Source: a halophilic archaeon (lineage in GTDB: Archaea > Halobacteriota > Halobacteria > Halobacteriales > Haladaptataceae). Taken from it: a DNA stretch of 64,000 bases. The stretch lies in the NCBI GenBank assembly GCA_003298465.1, contig QNGA01000011.1:62001-126000 (forward strand), in the 5' to 3' direction. The notes below the pieces were generated by a model. That model was given only the letters and a program-made list of their open reading frames with translations. It searched no databases and was not told the DNA's origin. The translations under genes and the position numbers were made by a program. Below are positions 29,324 through 38,335 of this stretch, in pieces. How positions within the stretch are numbered: the first letter of the stretch is position 1; every line of letters begins with the position of its first letter.

Positions 29324-29761
29324 ATGTCGATGGCGCTCCGACACTTCGAGGACGTCGCGGTCGGCGAAACGTTCGACTGCGGGGCGGTTTCGGTCTCGGA
29401 AGCCGAGATAATCGCGTTCGCCGAGCGGTACGACCCGCAACGCATCCACCTCGACCCCGACCACGGCGAGGAACTCTCGGACGGCGTCGTCGCGAGCGGC
29501 TGGCACACCGCGAGTCTCGCGATGCGCCAGTGCGTCGACGGCTTCCTCACCGACATCGCGGTCGTCTGTGCGATGGGCATCAGGGAGCTGCGGTGGTACG
29601 AACCGCTCCGCCCCGCCGACGAACTCGCCGTCGCCGCGGAAATCGTCGACAAGGACGCCATGGACGCCGACCGGGGCGTCGTCGACGTCCACGTCACCGC
29701 GACCGTCGACGGCGAGACGGCGATGGAGCGGACCGACGAAGTACTGGTTCGACGAGCGTGA
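29324..29761 (+). CDS. MaoC-like (R)-specific dehydratase
   Basis: 145 aa hot-dog-fold protein. The N-terminal FEDVAVGETFDCGAVSVSEA, the FAERYDPQRIHLDP hydratase-2 motif with Asp/His, and the ASGWHTASLAMR helix match MaoC dehydratases that hydrate enoyl-CoA. Start ATG at 29324 is 26 bp after TATA-like actttatg (29294-29301), so it has its own leaderless promoter despite lying 50 bp after the carboxylase operon. Probably another beta-oxidation-type step for nearby catabolic pathways. Confidence 0.85.
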   Translation: MSMALRHFEDVAVGETFDCGAVSVSEAEIIAFAERYDPQRIHLDPDHGEELSDGVVASGWHTASLAMRQCVDGFLTDIAVVCAMGIRELRWYEPLRPADELAVAAEIVDKDAMDADRGVVDVHVTATVDGETAMERTDEVLVRRA

Positions 29762-29850
29762 GGGTTGTCGACGGAGTCCCGCGGCAGCCGACCGTCCGTC
29801 GCCGGACGGCGAACGCCGTCGACCGGAGTCCCGGTGCGAGGACCGGCGGT

Positions 29851-31053
29851 TCAGTACGACTCCCGCAGCACGGCCTCTATCTCCATGGCGTCCGGGTCGA
29901 GTCCGGGCGGCGCGTTCGCCACGAACGAGTCGGCGACTATCGCCTCGGCCACCGCGGGGAACTCGTCGGGGTCGGGTCCGTCGACGTCCCGGAGCCGCGA
30001 CGGCAGGCCCAGGGCGTCGCGGACCTGCGCTACCGCGTCGACGACCGCGTCGGCGGCGTCGGGGGCGTCGCCGACGCCCAGCGCCTCGGCGAGGAGGTCG
30101 CGTCGACCGTCGACGCGGTCGAAGAGGTACCGGAGGACGTGCGGGGCGACGACGGCGTGCGCGGCCCCCTGCTGGACGTCGTCGGTGCGCGTCAGGCCGT
30201 GGCCGAACGCGTGGACGAGCGAGAGCGTCGTCTCGCCGGGTCGCGAGATGCCGTACTGGACGAGCAGCAGGCCGCGGACGACGGGTTCCAGCGTCCGTAC
30301 GTCCGCGGCGTTCCGTCCCAGCCGTCGGAGCCCTTCGTCGAGGAGGCCGAGCCCCCGGACGGCCGTCGCGTCCGTTATCGGGGTGGCGTTGCGGGCGTAC
30401 AGCGTCTCGATTCCCTTGTCGAAGCCGTTCATCGCCGACGCCGCGAGGATGGGCTTCGGCGTCGTCGCGAAGAGCGCCGGGTCGTACACGGTCGCCCGCG
30501 GCATCAGTCGCGGGTCGGAGACGCCACCGCTCGCCGGTTCGTCGACGAGTCCGGAGGCGGGCGAGGCGGTAACGCCGGCACCGTCGGACAGGTCCGCGCC
30601 GGCGAGCGTGGTCGGAACGGCGACGATGGGTAGCGTCGAACCGTCGGGGGACGATATCGACCCGGTCTCGGCGAGTTCCCGACCGACCGCCTCGGGCGAC
30701 CTGTCGTCCCCGGCGAGGAGGCTCACCACCTTCGCAACGTCGAGGCTGCTCCCGCCCCCGAGCGCGACGAGGACGTCGGCGTCGCGCGCCTCCAGGGCTT
30801 CGACCCCGTCGTAGGCGGTTTCGAGCCGCTTTTCCGGCGTCGTCTCGGCGAAGACGCCGGCCAGTCGGTCGCCCAGCCCCGCCGTGACGGGGTCGATGAC
30901 CGCGGGAGTGTCGCCCACCGTCGTTCCGCAGACGACGAGCGCGCGGTCGAACCCCTGTTCGGCGAGTTCGTCCGAGAGATCCTCGACGCAGCGGGTGCCG
31001 TACCTGAGAACGCCGGGACGGTACTCGAAGCGGAACCCGTCGTTCCGGTCCAC
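29851..31053 (-). CDS. Maleylacetate reductase-like iron-type alcohol dehydrogenase
   Basis: 400 aa, group III ADH fold. Cofactor loop GGGSSLDVAK, VPTTLAGADLSDGAG and HAFGHGL match maleylacetate reductases. The usual first metal-ligand segment (…ALAHAVE) reads MNGFDKGIETLYA, so Lys replaces the expected His and metal binding may be altered. It lies 1 bp downstream of a ring-cleaving dioxygenase gene, the same pairing as in hydroquinone pathways (dioxygenase, then maleylacetate reductase to 3-oxoadipate). Function is inferred from family plus pairing. Confidence 0.78.
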   Translation of the reverse strand: MDRNDGFRFEYRPGVLRYGTRCVEDLSDELAEQGFDRALVVCGTTVGDTPAVIDPVTAGLGDRLAGVFAETTPEKRLETAYDGVEALEARDADVLVALGGGSSLDVAKVVSLLAGDDRSPEAVGRELAETGSISSPDGSTLPIVAVPTTLAGADLSDGAGVTASPASGLVDEPASGGVSDPRLMPRATVYDPALFATTPKPILAASAMNGFDKGIETLYARNATPITDATAVRGLGLLDEGLRRLGRNAADVRTLEPVVRGLLLVQYGISRPGETTLSLVHAFGHGLTRTDDVQQGAAHAVVAPHVLRYLFDRVDGRRDLLAEALGVGDAPDAADAVVDAVAQVRDALGLPSRLRDVDGPDPDEFPAVAEAIVADSFVANAPPGLDPDAMEIEAVLRESY

Positions 31054-31054
31054 G

Positions 31055-32017
31055 CTACGCGTCCTCCGACGCGACCGTCGGCCCGTCGAACGGCGGTAAC
31101 TGCGCCTCGATGACCTCGCGCTCGTCTTCGAGCCACTGGGGGAGCCGCAGGTCGGAGCCGAGGTCGTCGACGTCCTCGTCGACGGTGAAGCCGGGGTCCG
31201 TGGTCGCCATCTCGAAGAGGACGCCGCCGGGTTCGCGACAGTAGACGGACTGGAAGTACTCGCGGTCGACGACGTCGGTCGCGGTCAGTCCGTGGTCGGC
31301 GAACGCCTCCCGCCAGCGCTCCTGTTCCTCGACGTCGGCCGCCTCGAACGCGACGTGATGGATCGTTCCGACGCCCGACCGTCCGCGGCCGTCCGTCTCG
31401 ACGACGTCGACGACGGACCTCGGTCCGCCCCCGTTCGCCCGGTATCGTCGTCGCCCGTCCGATTCGGCCTCGCGTTCGTAGCCGAGGACGTCGGTCAACA
31501 CCGAGACGGTCGGTTCGAACGCCGGAACGGCGAGCGTCACGCCGTGGAATCCGCGAAGCTGGTGGTCCGCCGGGACGGGACCGCCGTCCCACGGTCGCAC
31601 GTCGGCGGCGGCGGCATCGTCGCTCGCGACCAGCGCGAGGCCGATGCCGTCGGGGTCGTCGAACCGGAGCACGGTCTCGCCGAACCGCTCCGTCCGGTCG
31701 ACGTCGACGCCCTCGTCGGCGAGTCGGTCGCGCCAGTAGTCGACCGACTCGGGGCGTATCAGGTAGCCCGCGGTCCGCGTCTGTCCCGCGCCGGCCCGTC
31801 CCCGGCGGCCGCCGTCCGTCCAGGGGAAGAACGTGATGGACGTCCCCGGCGTTCCCACCCCGTCGCCGAAGTAGAAGTGATACGTCGTCGGGTCGTCGTG
31901 GTTGACCGTCCGCTTGACGAACCGCAGACCGAGCGTGCCGACGTAGAAGTCGGCGTTGCGCTGGGGGTCGCCCGCGATGGCGGTGACGTGGTGGAGTCCG
32001 GGTGTGGTCGGTGACAC
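31055..32017 (-). CDS. VOC-fold ring-cleaving dioxygenase (hydroquinone 1,2-dioxygenase type)
   Basis: 320 aa with two vicinal-oxygen-chelate modules. Metal-ligand positions of the MhqO/PcpA/LinE group are present: LHHVTAIAG at the N-terminus, TIHHVAFEA in the second half and VLFEMATTDPGF supplying the Glu. Such enzymes open para-diol rings with Fe(II). GTG start at 32017. It is the first gene of a two-gene operon with the maleylacetate reductase-like gene. Bacterial family members respond to quinone stress or degrade chlorinated hydroquinones. The actual quinol here is unknown. Confidence 0.82.
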   Translation of the reverse strand: MSPTTPGLHHVTAIAGDPQRNADFYVGTLGLRFVKRTVNHDDPTTYHFYFGDGVGTPGTSITFFPWTDGGRRGRAGAGQTRTAGYLIRPESVDYWRDRLADEGVDVDRTERFGETVLRFDDPDGIGLALVASDDAAAADVRPWDGGPVPADHQLRGFHGVTLAVPAFEPTVSVLTDVLGYEREAESDGRRRYRANGGGPRSVVDVVETDGRGRSGVGTIHHVAFEAADVEEQERWREAFADHGLTATDVVDREYFQSVYCREPGGVLFEMATTDPGFTVDEDVDDLGSDLRLPQWLEDEREVIEAQLPPFDGPTVASEDA

Positions 32018-32257
32018 GATGTGTTCTACTCTGACCTCCGAGCGGGTATGGTTTTCCGGACGCGAGCATCACCTGGTTACGTTCGGTTACCGCCCGACGT
32101 CGCCGTCGCCGAGTCGGTGGCACGCGGGAAAGGACCACCCGGACCGCAACGACCGCGGAAGAGACGGCCCGGAGGGGAAACTGCCCACCGGTGGACGGTT
32201 TTCCTTCCTTTCAGGCGGCCCATAACAAACGGCGAGTCCGCCGTTCCGACCGCTGGA

Positions 32258-33613
32258 GTGATTCCAGTGAATTCCCAGCACGATTCGCGAACCCGTCGTC
32301 GATTGCTGCGGCGTTCGGCCGTCGCCCTCGCGGGGACGTTCCTCGCCGGGTGCGCCGGCTCCCCCGGTGAGGACGACGATGACGACGCGAACGGAACGAC
32401 GACGAGCACGAGGGCGGAAACGGTCGACCCCGGTCGGACGACGCTGCGGAAACTCGGCCAGACGCGACCCGCGGCGCAACCGCCACCCGGTGGCGGCTAT
32501 GCGGAGACGGCGGTTCGAGCGGACGGCGAGTACGCCGTCCTCGGGACCAAGTGGGGGACGGACGGCACGCATCTCATCGACCTCGCCGACCCCGCCTCCC
32601 CGAAGGCGGTCCACTATCTGAAGAGTTCGAACGACGCGCCGAACATAGACGTCAAGTTCGACCACCGGGACGGTCTGTACTACCGGACGATAGAGAGAAC
32701 GTGGCCGGGTAACTTCGAGGTCGTCGACTACGGCCACTCCGCGGGAACGCCGACGAACCCGCAGGTCGTCGGAACCGTCTCCGAAGGGAAATCCCACAAC
32801 GTGACGCCCCACCCCGGGAAGCCGGTCCTCTACACGGTGAACTACGGCCTGGAGACGAACGGGTTCGACGTGTACGACGTGGCCGATCCGACCGCCCCGC
32901 GCAAGGTCGGCCAGTACGGTCCCCAGGGAGCCTGTCACGACATCACCGTCGATCCGGAGCGGGAGGTGCTCTGCGCGGCGTTTCAGGCGGGACAGTTCAT
33001 TGGCTTCGTCGTCTACGACGTGAGCGACCCTCGAAACCCGTCCGAAATCGGCCGTTTCGACTACGGGAGTCGGAAGTCGTACGAGCAGGCGTCCGTCGGG
33101 GAGGAAGCGTTCGGCAGCGCGCATCACGGCCACTTCGACCCGCGACGCGACCTGCTCTTCCTGGGTGACGAGCGGCCGTTCGGCGTCCCTGGCGGAAAGC
33201 ACGTCTTCGACGTCGGGTGGCGGGACGGGTCGCTTGAGAACCCCGTTCCGGTCGGGTTCACCGTCTCGCCGAACGCCCGTCGCATGGAAGAGGGAAAGCG
33301 GACCGAGCGCTTCGACTGGACCGGCCATCACTTCAACGTCGTCCCGTGGGGGGACGCGACCCTCCTCGTCAGCGCCGACTGGCACGACGGCGTGGTGGTG
33401 TACGACGTCACCGACCCGACGGCTCCGCATCCGGTCGACCGGTATCCGACCGCCGACGGTGCGGACGCGGTCACGCCGAACGACAGCGTCGCCGCGCTCG
33501 GTACCCCGCCGATGGCGTGGAAGGCGTCGTACAATCGCGAACGGGAACTCGTCGTCGCGAGCGACGCGTTCACCGGCCTCTACACGTTCGAGTTGACGCC
33601 TCGACCGGGGTAG
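32258..33613 (+). CDS. Tat-exported lipoprotein with LVIVD-type beta-propeller repeats
   Basis: About 451 aa. The N-terminus has a twin-arginine motif (TRRRLLRRSAVALAG) ending in a lipobox LAGCAG, followed by an Asp/Thr-rich linker, so it is a surface lipoprotein. The mature part has repeats of the form GFDVYDVADPTAPRKVG, VVYDVSDPRNPSEIG and VVYDVTDPTAPHPVD, typical of LVIVD repeats that build a propeller. Start is a GTG (32258 or 32267), and the longer open frame upstream is unlike protein. Function unknown, perhaps binding at the cell surface. Confidence 0.8.
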   Translation: MIPVNSQHDSRTRRRLLRRSAVALAGTFLAGCAGSPGEDDDDDANGTTTSTRAETVDPGRTTLRKLGQTRPAAQPPPGGGYAETAVRADGEYAVLGTKWGTDGTHLIDLADPASPKAVHYLKSSNDAPNIDVKFDHRDGLYYRTIERTWPGNFEVVDYGHSAGTPTNPQVVGTVSEGKSHNVTPHPGKPVLYTVNYGLETNGFDVYDVADPTAPRKVGQYGPQGACHDITVDPEREVLCAAFQAGQFIGFVVYDVSDPRNPSEIGRFDYGSRKSYEQASVGEEAFGSAHHGHFDPRRDLLFLGDERPFGVPGGKHVFDVGWRDGSLENPVPVGFTVSPNARRMEEGKRTERFDWTGHHFNVVPWGDATLLVSADWHDGVVVYDVTDPTAPHPVDRYPTADGADAVTPNDSVAALGTPPMAWKASYNRERELVVASDAFTGLYTFELTPRPG

Positions 33614-33906
33614 TTCGCTCGCCGTTCCGGTTCGTCGGACGTTTTCCACCAGTTCCGGACGCCGTCGCGCACGTCGGTAGCGTTCCGTGGGCTAGAAGCG
33701 TGTGAGTCATTCTCTACCATTTATACACCTTAACCACTACCGAATCGTAATATACCACTAAAGACTATTAACATTATCAATCATAACATTTATCGGTGGT
33801 TCGCGTGACCAACGACTGTGGTGAAACGAACGATGGTATCCGTACTCCGTCCCAGACGTCGACCCTGAATCGCCCTTCGAACGACCCGACAGCCGCAGCA
33901 ACCGAT
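33614..33906 (+). promoter_or_regulatory. AT-rich promoter region of the glyoxylate-shunt operon
   Basis: Bases 33716-33792 are the most AT-rich in this part of the window and contain several TATA candidates (taatata at 33749-33755, atttatc at 33787-33793). This suits a regulated promoter for the acetate/glyoxylate genes that follow. No perfect palindrome was found. Confidence 0.45.
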
Positions 33907-34101
33907 ATGACAGACCGGACTCGATACGACCGAAGCGAAGAAGAAGCGCCGACAGTCCCGATGATCGCACCGTCTGGTGAACAGACGCCGATGACCGACC
34001 CGACGAGCGTCCGCGCACTCCGACAGAAATGCGCGGTCCTCCGGACGCATCTCGAACAGATCGAAGAGATACTCGACGGTATAGAAGGAGAAGACCGATG
34101 A
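33907..34101 (+). CDS. Small acidic protein translationally coupled to isocitrate lyase
   Basis: 64 aa if started at the ATG at 33907 (or 101 aa from the GTG at 33796). The C-terminal part, [20 protein letters not shown], is a short helix with heptad character, possibly a dimerising coiled coil. The TGA overlaps the ATG of isocitrate lyase by the ATGA arrangement, so it is probably translated and may regulate or stabilise the operon. Not a recognised family. Confidence 0.5.
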   Translation: MTDRTRYDRSEEEAPTVPMIAPSGEQTPMTDPTSVRALRQKCAVLRTHLEQIEEILDGIEGEDR

Positions 34102-35132
34102 TTCCCGACAAAGACGTGACGACGACCGACCTGGAGAACCGTGCCGCACAGGAGTTCCGCGACCGACTGGATTCCCAGAACTACGTGTTCGCACCCGGGC
34201 TGTACCACGCCCTCGACGCCCGCCTGGCAGAGATGGCCGGGCTCGACGCCGCGTACATGAGCGGCTACTCGACGGTGCTCGGGCAGTTCGGGTTCCCCGA
34301 CCTCGAGATGGTGACGATGACCGAGATGGTCGAGAACGCCAAACGCATCGTCGAGGCCTGTAACCTCCCGGTCGTCGCCGACTGCGACACCGGTTACGGC
34401 GGCGTTCACAACGTGCGTCGCGCCGTCCGCGAGTACGAGAAGGCGGGCGTCGCCGCCGTCCACATCGAGGACCAGACGACGCCCAAGCGGTGCGGACACA
34501 TCGCCGGGAAGAAGATCGTCTCGCGCGAGGAGGCGCGCGGTCGCTTCGAAGCCGCGGTCGACGCCAAACAGTCCGAGGACACGGTCATCATCGCCCGGAC
34601 CGACGCGTACGGCTCCGCGAACGGCGACTGGGAAGAACACCTCGAACGCGGGCGCATCTACGCCGACGCGGGCGTCGACATCGTCTGGCCGGAGATGCCG
34701 GACCCGAGCCGCGAGGACGCCGTCGAGTACGCCGAGACCATCCACGAGACGCACCCGGACCTCAGGCTCGCGTTCAACTACTCCTCGTCGTTCGCGTGGT
34801 CGGACGAAGAGGATCCGCTCACGTTCGAAGAGCTGGGCAACCTGGGGTACGAGTACATCTTCATCACCCTGTTCGCCCTCCACTCCGGCGCCCACAGCGT
34901 CTACGAGGACTTCGAGCAGCTAGCGGAGGGAGCCGAGCAGGCGCAGTTCGACCTGGAGGACCGGTACATCGACCATCCGACCGAGTCCCACCACGAACTC
35001 TCGTTCGTGGACCGCTATCAGGACGTCGAGACCCAGTTCGACCCGGAGGCCAACGCACGCATCCAGGAGTCCGAAGGATACTCGGAGGACGAGTCCGACC
35101 CCATCACGTCTACCCCCGGGGAGGACGACTGA
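34098..35132 (+). CDS. aceA: Isocitrate lyase
   Basis: 344 aa lyase of the ICL/PEP-mutase fold that splits isocitrate to glyoxylate and succinate. The catalytic KRCGH signature with nucleophile Cys is at residues 130-134. ADCDTGYGG and HIEDQ carry the Mg/substrate residues. Length matches archaeal/short ICL. Malate synthase starts 1 bp after its stop codon, so the two form the glyoxylate-shunt operon. The shunt would let the cell grow on the acetyl-CoA made by the catabolic routes in this window. Confidence 0.93.
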   Translation: MIPDKDVTTTDLENRAAQEFRDRLDSQNYVFAPGLYHALDARLAEMAGLDAAYMSGYSTVLGQFGFPDLEMVTMTEMVENAKRIVEACNLPVVADCDTGYGGVHNVRRAVREYEKAGVAAVHIEDQTTPKRCGHIAGKKIVSREEARGRFEAAVDAKQSEDTVIIARTDAYGSANGDWEEHLERGRIYADAGVDIVWPEMPDPSREDAVEYAETIHETHPDLRLAFNYSSSFAWSDEEDPLTFEELGNLGYEYIFITLFALHSGAHSVYEDFEQLAEGAEQAQFDLEDRYIDHPTESHHELSFVDRYQDVETQFDPEANARIQESEGYSEDESDPITSTPGEDD

Positions 35133-35133
35133 T

Positions 35134-36435
35134 ATGAGCGCGCGACGTCAGCACGACCGAGCGTTCGTGCGGACGTTCTTCACCTCGCCGACGGCGGTGG
35201 AAGGGGAAGACGACTCCGCCAAGATGGTGCGGAGTGCGGCCCAACTGCGCGGAATGGAAGCACCGGACGTCTGGGTCCCGGACAACGAGGACGCGACGGC
35301 GCCCTCGATGCGCGACGAGGGTGCCGAGAACGTGGTCGACGTCGTCGCCGAACACGGGGCGGACTTCCCCGGCGAGATTCATCCCCGCGTCGTCTGGCAT
35401 CGGGACAGCCCCACCACCCGGTACCAGGGCTTCCAGCACATACTGCAGATCGCCGACCCCGAGAAGGGAGCCGTCGAGCACATCGACGGCTTCGTGATTC
35501 CGGAGGTCGGCGGCATCGACGACTGGAAGAAGGCCGACGAGTTCCTCACCGTCGCCGAGAACGAGCACGGTCTGGAGGAGGGGAGTCTGGCCATGTCGGT
35601 CATCGTCGAGAGCGCGACGGCCGAGTTGGCGATGGGCGACCTGCGCGAAGAGATAGCGAAGCCGACGAACAACCTCGAACGCCTGTTCATGCTGGTCGAC
35701 GGCGAGGTCGACTACACGAAGGACATGCGCGCGATGACGCCGACTGGCGGACTGCCGTCGTGGCCGGAGCTCCGTCACAACACGTCTCGGGGTGCGAGCG
35801 CCGCCGGCCTCGTCGCGGTCGACGGCCCGTACGACGACATCCGGGATGTCGAGGGCTACAACGAGCGGATGGCCGACAACCGGGCCAAGGGGATGGTCGG
35901 CATCTGGTCGCTGACCCCGGGGCAGGTCGTCGAGGCGAACGAGGCACCGCTACCGCCGGAAACCGGCAGCTGGCTCGTCGACGCGGACGGCGGCGAGGTC
36001 GAACTCGAATCCGTGGACGGTCTCCAGGTCTACGACGGTGACCGGATCGACCTCGAGCAAACCAGCGATGGCTACGTTCTCCGCGTCGACGGTGACGAAC
36101 TCGAACTCGACGAGGACGAGCTGCGCGAAGAACTGCTGGACCTGACCGAGTACGTCCCGAGCATGGACGACATCGTCGACTCGATGGAGGAGTTCGAAGC
36201 GGCCAAGGAAGCAGGCAAGGGCGCTATCTCCATGACGCAGGCGGCGACCATCGTCATCGACGGGAACGAAATTGATATCACCAAAGACCGGATGTGGGAC
36301 GAGGCCACCTACCAGGCTGCGATGACGCCGATCAGTCTGTTCCAGGACGTGTACGAGAATCGTCCGGACCAGCACGACGTGCTGGCGGAGCTGTACGGCG
36401 AGGACGTCGTGGAACGCGCGATGAGCGTCGGATAA
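35134..36435 (+). CDS. aceB: Malate synthase, haloarchaeal type
   Basis: 433 aa, the short haloarchaeal isoform of malate synthase distinct from bacterial A and G forms. Recognised by FFTSPTAVEGEDDSA at the N-terminus, VPDNEDATAPSM, and the C-terminal MTPISLFQDVYENR. It condenses glyoxylate with acetyl-CoA to malate. It lies 1 bp downstream of isocitrate lyase and is therefore co-transcribed. Of the genes here it is among the clearest taxonomic indicators of a haloarchaeon. Confidence 0.92.
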   Translation: MSARRQHDRAFVRTFFTSPTAVEGEDDSAKMVRSAAQLRGMEAPDVWVPDNEDATAPSMRDEGAENVVDVVAEHGADFPGEIHPRVVWHRDSPTTRYQGFQHILQIADPEKGAVEHIDGFVIPEVGGIDDWKKADEFLTVAENEHGLEEGSLAMSVIVESATAELAMGDLREEIAKPTNNLERLFMLVDGEVDYTKDMRAMTPTGGLPSWPELRHNTSRGASAAGLVAVDGPYDDIRDVEGYNERMADNRAKGMVGIWSLTPGQVVEANEAPLPPETGSWLVDADGGEVELESVDGLQVYDGDRIDLEQTSDGYVLRVDGDELELDEDELREELLDLTEYVPSMDDIVDSMEEFEAAKEAGKGAISMTQAATIVIDGNEIDITKDRMWDEATYQAAMTPISLFQDVYENRPDQHDVLAELYGEDVVERAMSVG

Positions 36436-36675
36436 CGGGGAAGTCGGCGTTCCCTGGTCTTCGACCGTCGTCCGAGACGATAGCAGTTCGTCCGTATTTT
36501 TACACTCGGCGATGCGACAGCGATGAACCCACTACCGGAACGGTACGGGACCCGAACGGCGGTGCCGCCGGTCGAGCACGAAGGGAAACGCAGTGGTCGG
36601 CGAGCGAGCGGGGTACGGGCAGGAGTTACGCGTTGCGCCCACAACGTTATCCCGTTCATTCCCCTCTGTCACGGT

Positions 36676-37065
36676 ATGGCAGACACGAAAAAGAGCCGGG
36701 ACGAGCAAGCCCGTAACGCGGAGAACCGCCAGCGAGAACGGGAACTCGAACAGGCGCGCGAGCGCATCGACGAGGCCGAGCCGCCACGTGACGAACGGGG
36801 CGAAGCGAACGAGAGCCGACGTGCCCGGGACGAGTCTCCGGATTCGGCTCGCGAGTGTCACCGCCGCAACTGCGACGAGCCGGCAGCGTTCCTCGTCCTC
36901 GAACGATATCTGGAAGAGACCGGCCACGGCGCCGTCGAGGCGGAGGCCCTCCTGTGTCGAGAGCACACGGACGAAGAGAGTCCGACGAACCTCGATGGCG
37001 TCTACGAGGACTACGTATTTCGCGTCGAGCCACTGCCGGAGATAGCGAACGCGGACGCGTCGTGA
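36676..37065 (+). CDS. Haloarchaeal hypothetical protein with charged N-terminal helix
   Basis: 129 aa. The first 60 residues are a long Arg/Glu-rich helix (REQA-type pattern: RNAENRQRERELEQARERID), probably coiled coil. The C-terminal half has CHRRNCDEPAAFLVLERY and a later Cys/His pair (LLCREHTDEE), a possible zinc site. ATG at 36676 begins the protein-like sequence. The frame is open back to 36523 but upstream codons are not convincing. Function unknown. Confidence 0.6.
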   Translation: MADTKKSRDEQARNAENRQRERELEQARERIDEAEPPRDERGEANESRRARDESPDSARECHRRNCDEPAAFLVLERYLEETGHGAVEAEALLCREHTDEESPTNLDGVYEDYVFRVEPLPEIANADAS

Positions 37066-37163
37066 CGTCCTCCGTACGTCGAACCGTCGGCCTCCTGGAC
37101 CGCACGCGTAGCGAGACGGACGACGGCCGCAACTCGAAACGAGGCGTCCGCCCCCTCGCGTCG

Positions 37164-37418
37164 CTACAACTCGCGTATGAAGGTGACCTCCCAACTCCCC
37201 TCGACCTTCTTCGCATCGACGACGACGAGACTGTCGTCTCTGGGATCGTCTCTGAGCACCTCGACTCGATACTTCCCCTCCGGTTCGTCATCGGATGCGT
37301 CGTCCGTGGCCGCTTCGTCGAACGGCGATGGACGGGCCGCTTCTCCGTTAGCGTAGTTCTTATCGACGCACTTCTCTATCGCCTCTCTCAAATCGCCGCT
37401 CGCTGCGGAGTAACTCAT
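37164..37418 (-). CDS. Small acidic hypothetical protein
   Basis: 84 aa. The N-terminal helix (SGDLREAIEKCVDKNYANG) and the C-terminal strand pattern (KKVEGSWEVTFIREL) look like a real, compact protein with an acidic linker between. Not recognised. Single gene between convergent neighbours. Confidence 0.5.
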   Translation of the reverse strand: MSYSAASGDLREAIEKCVDKNYANGEAARPSPFDEAATDDASDDEPEGKYRVEVLRDDPRDDSLVVVDAKKVEGSWEVTFIREL

Positions 37419-37606
37419 ACTGGACGTGGCGACCAGGGTCAGTTAATCTAATCGGCCGAAAGCGTCAGCACGGACGAACGCGAAACGCTTCGCTGGACTC
37501 ATCCGAGGTCAGAGTGCTCGAATTGCCAGTAGCCCAGCACGACGGGGAGTACCCTGCGAGTCTCGGTTGGCGAACACGAGAGGACGGCAGTTCGCTGTGA
37601 CGGGCA

Positions 37607-37801
37607 TCACCCGACCCATTCGCCCCCGATGTCGTCGGCGATGCGTTCCCGCCACGTCTCGAAGCGCTTCTCGCAGGACCGGTTACGTTCGAGGTGGTCG
37701 ACGAACGCCGGACCTGCGTTCGCGAGTTCGTCGTTACAGAAGGGACACCGTTCGGGGTCGTTCCACGTCGTCACGCCGTCGGGGCGGGAGTTTTCCGACA
37801 T
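37607..37801 (-). CDS. Small zinc-finger protein
   Basis: 64 aa with a CPFCNDEL knuckle at residues 19-26 and a following His/Cys pair (FVDHLERNRSC), fitting a C2HC zinc finger widespread in haloarchaea. It starts 3 bp after the stop of the 38-aa zinc-ribbon gene upstream, so both are co-transcribed. Function unknown, possibly nucleic-acid or protein binding. Confidence 0.65.
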   Translation of the reverse strand: MSENSRPDGVTTWNDPERCPFCNDELANAGPAFVDHLERNRSCEKRFETWRERIADDIGGEWVG

Positions 37802-37804
37802 CTC

Positions 37805-37921
37805 TCACTCCCGTGGGACGGCGATGTTCCGTAACCGACCGTCGCAGTCCGGACAGGTCGACTGGTACGAACTCGTGGTGACCCGCTGCATGCAGTTTCG
37901 GCACTCGTAGTACTTTCGCAT
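37805..37921 (-). CDS. 38-aa rubrerythrin-like zinc-ribbon protein
   Basis: A very short gene. ATG at 37921 and TGA at 37805-37807 encode 38 residues beginning MRKYYECRNCMQRV and including STCPDCDGRL. The two Cys-x2-Cys knuckles form a rubredoxin/rubrerythrin-like zinc ribbon, as in the tiny haloarchaeal DUF7129-type proteins. TATA-like atacgtatt at 37942-37950 (minus reading) is about 25 bp upstream. The following 64-aa zinc-finger gene starts 3 bp after its stop. Confidence 0.75.
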   Translation of the reverse strand: MRKYYECRNCMQRVTTSSYQSTCPDCDGRLRNIAVPRE

Positions 37922-38335
37922 GGTTGTTCGTCTACCTCTCGACGGAATACGTATCGCCCTCTACTCTGTTAAGCGTTACCATTGTACATTTGTGTTCTTT
38001 TATTCGATAGACTATCCAGATGTTCGATTCTTGTTCACGAGAATCCTCGCGTCGGGACGCTCACAGGACAACGAGACGCGGAGTCTCGACGCCGGAGCGA
38101 CCCGAACTACCACGGCGCGTCCAACTCGACCGACGCTACTGCCGACTGACGACCGTTCGAACCACTGCTGGCCACGTGACTACGAACGACCGTAGCCACG
38201 AAAATCGGTTTCACCGGACAGAGCTTCGAGATGAGAGATGGAGTCTCCGTTCGGTGTCAGTGAAGTGGATGAAACGATGGCTTCGTCAACTCCGTCACAT
38301 AGCATCTTAACCTGCAGGACTCCGTACAGAGCGTG
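37922..38335. other. Intergenic region upstream of the GCS-family gene
   Basis: 414 bp without a supported gene. It contains the minus-strand promoter of the zinc-ribbon pair (37940-37952), an AT-rich stretch at 37965-38020 and, at its right end, TATA-like catcttaa (38303-38310), 28 bp before the next ATG. Confidence 0.4.
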
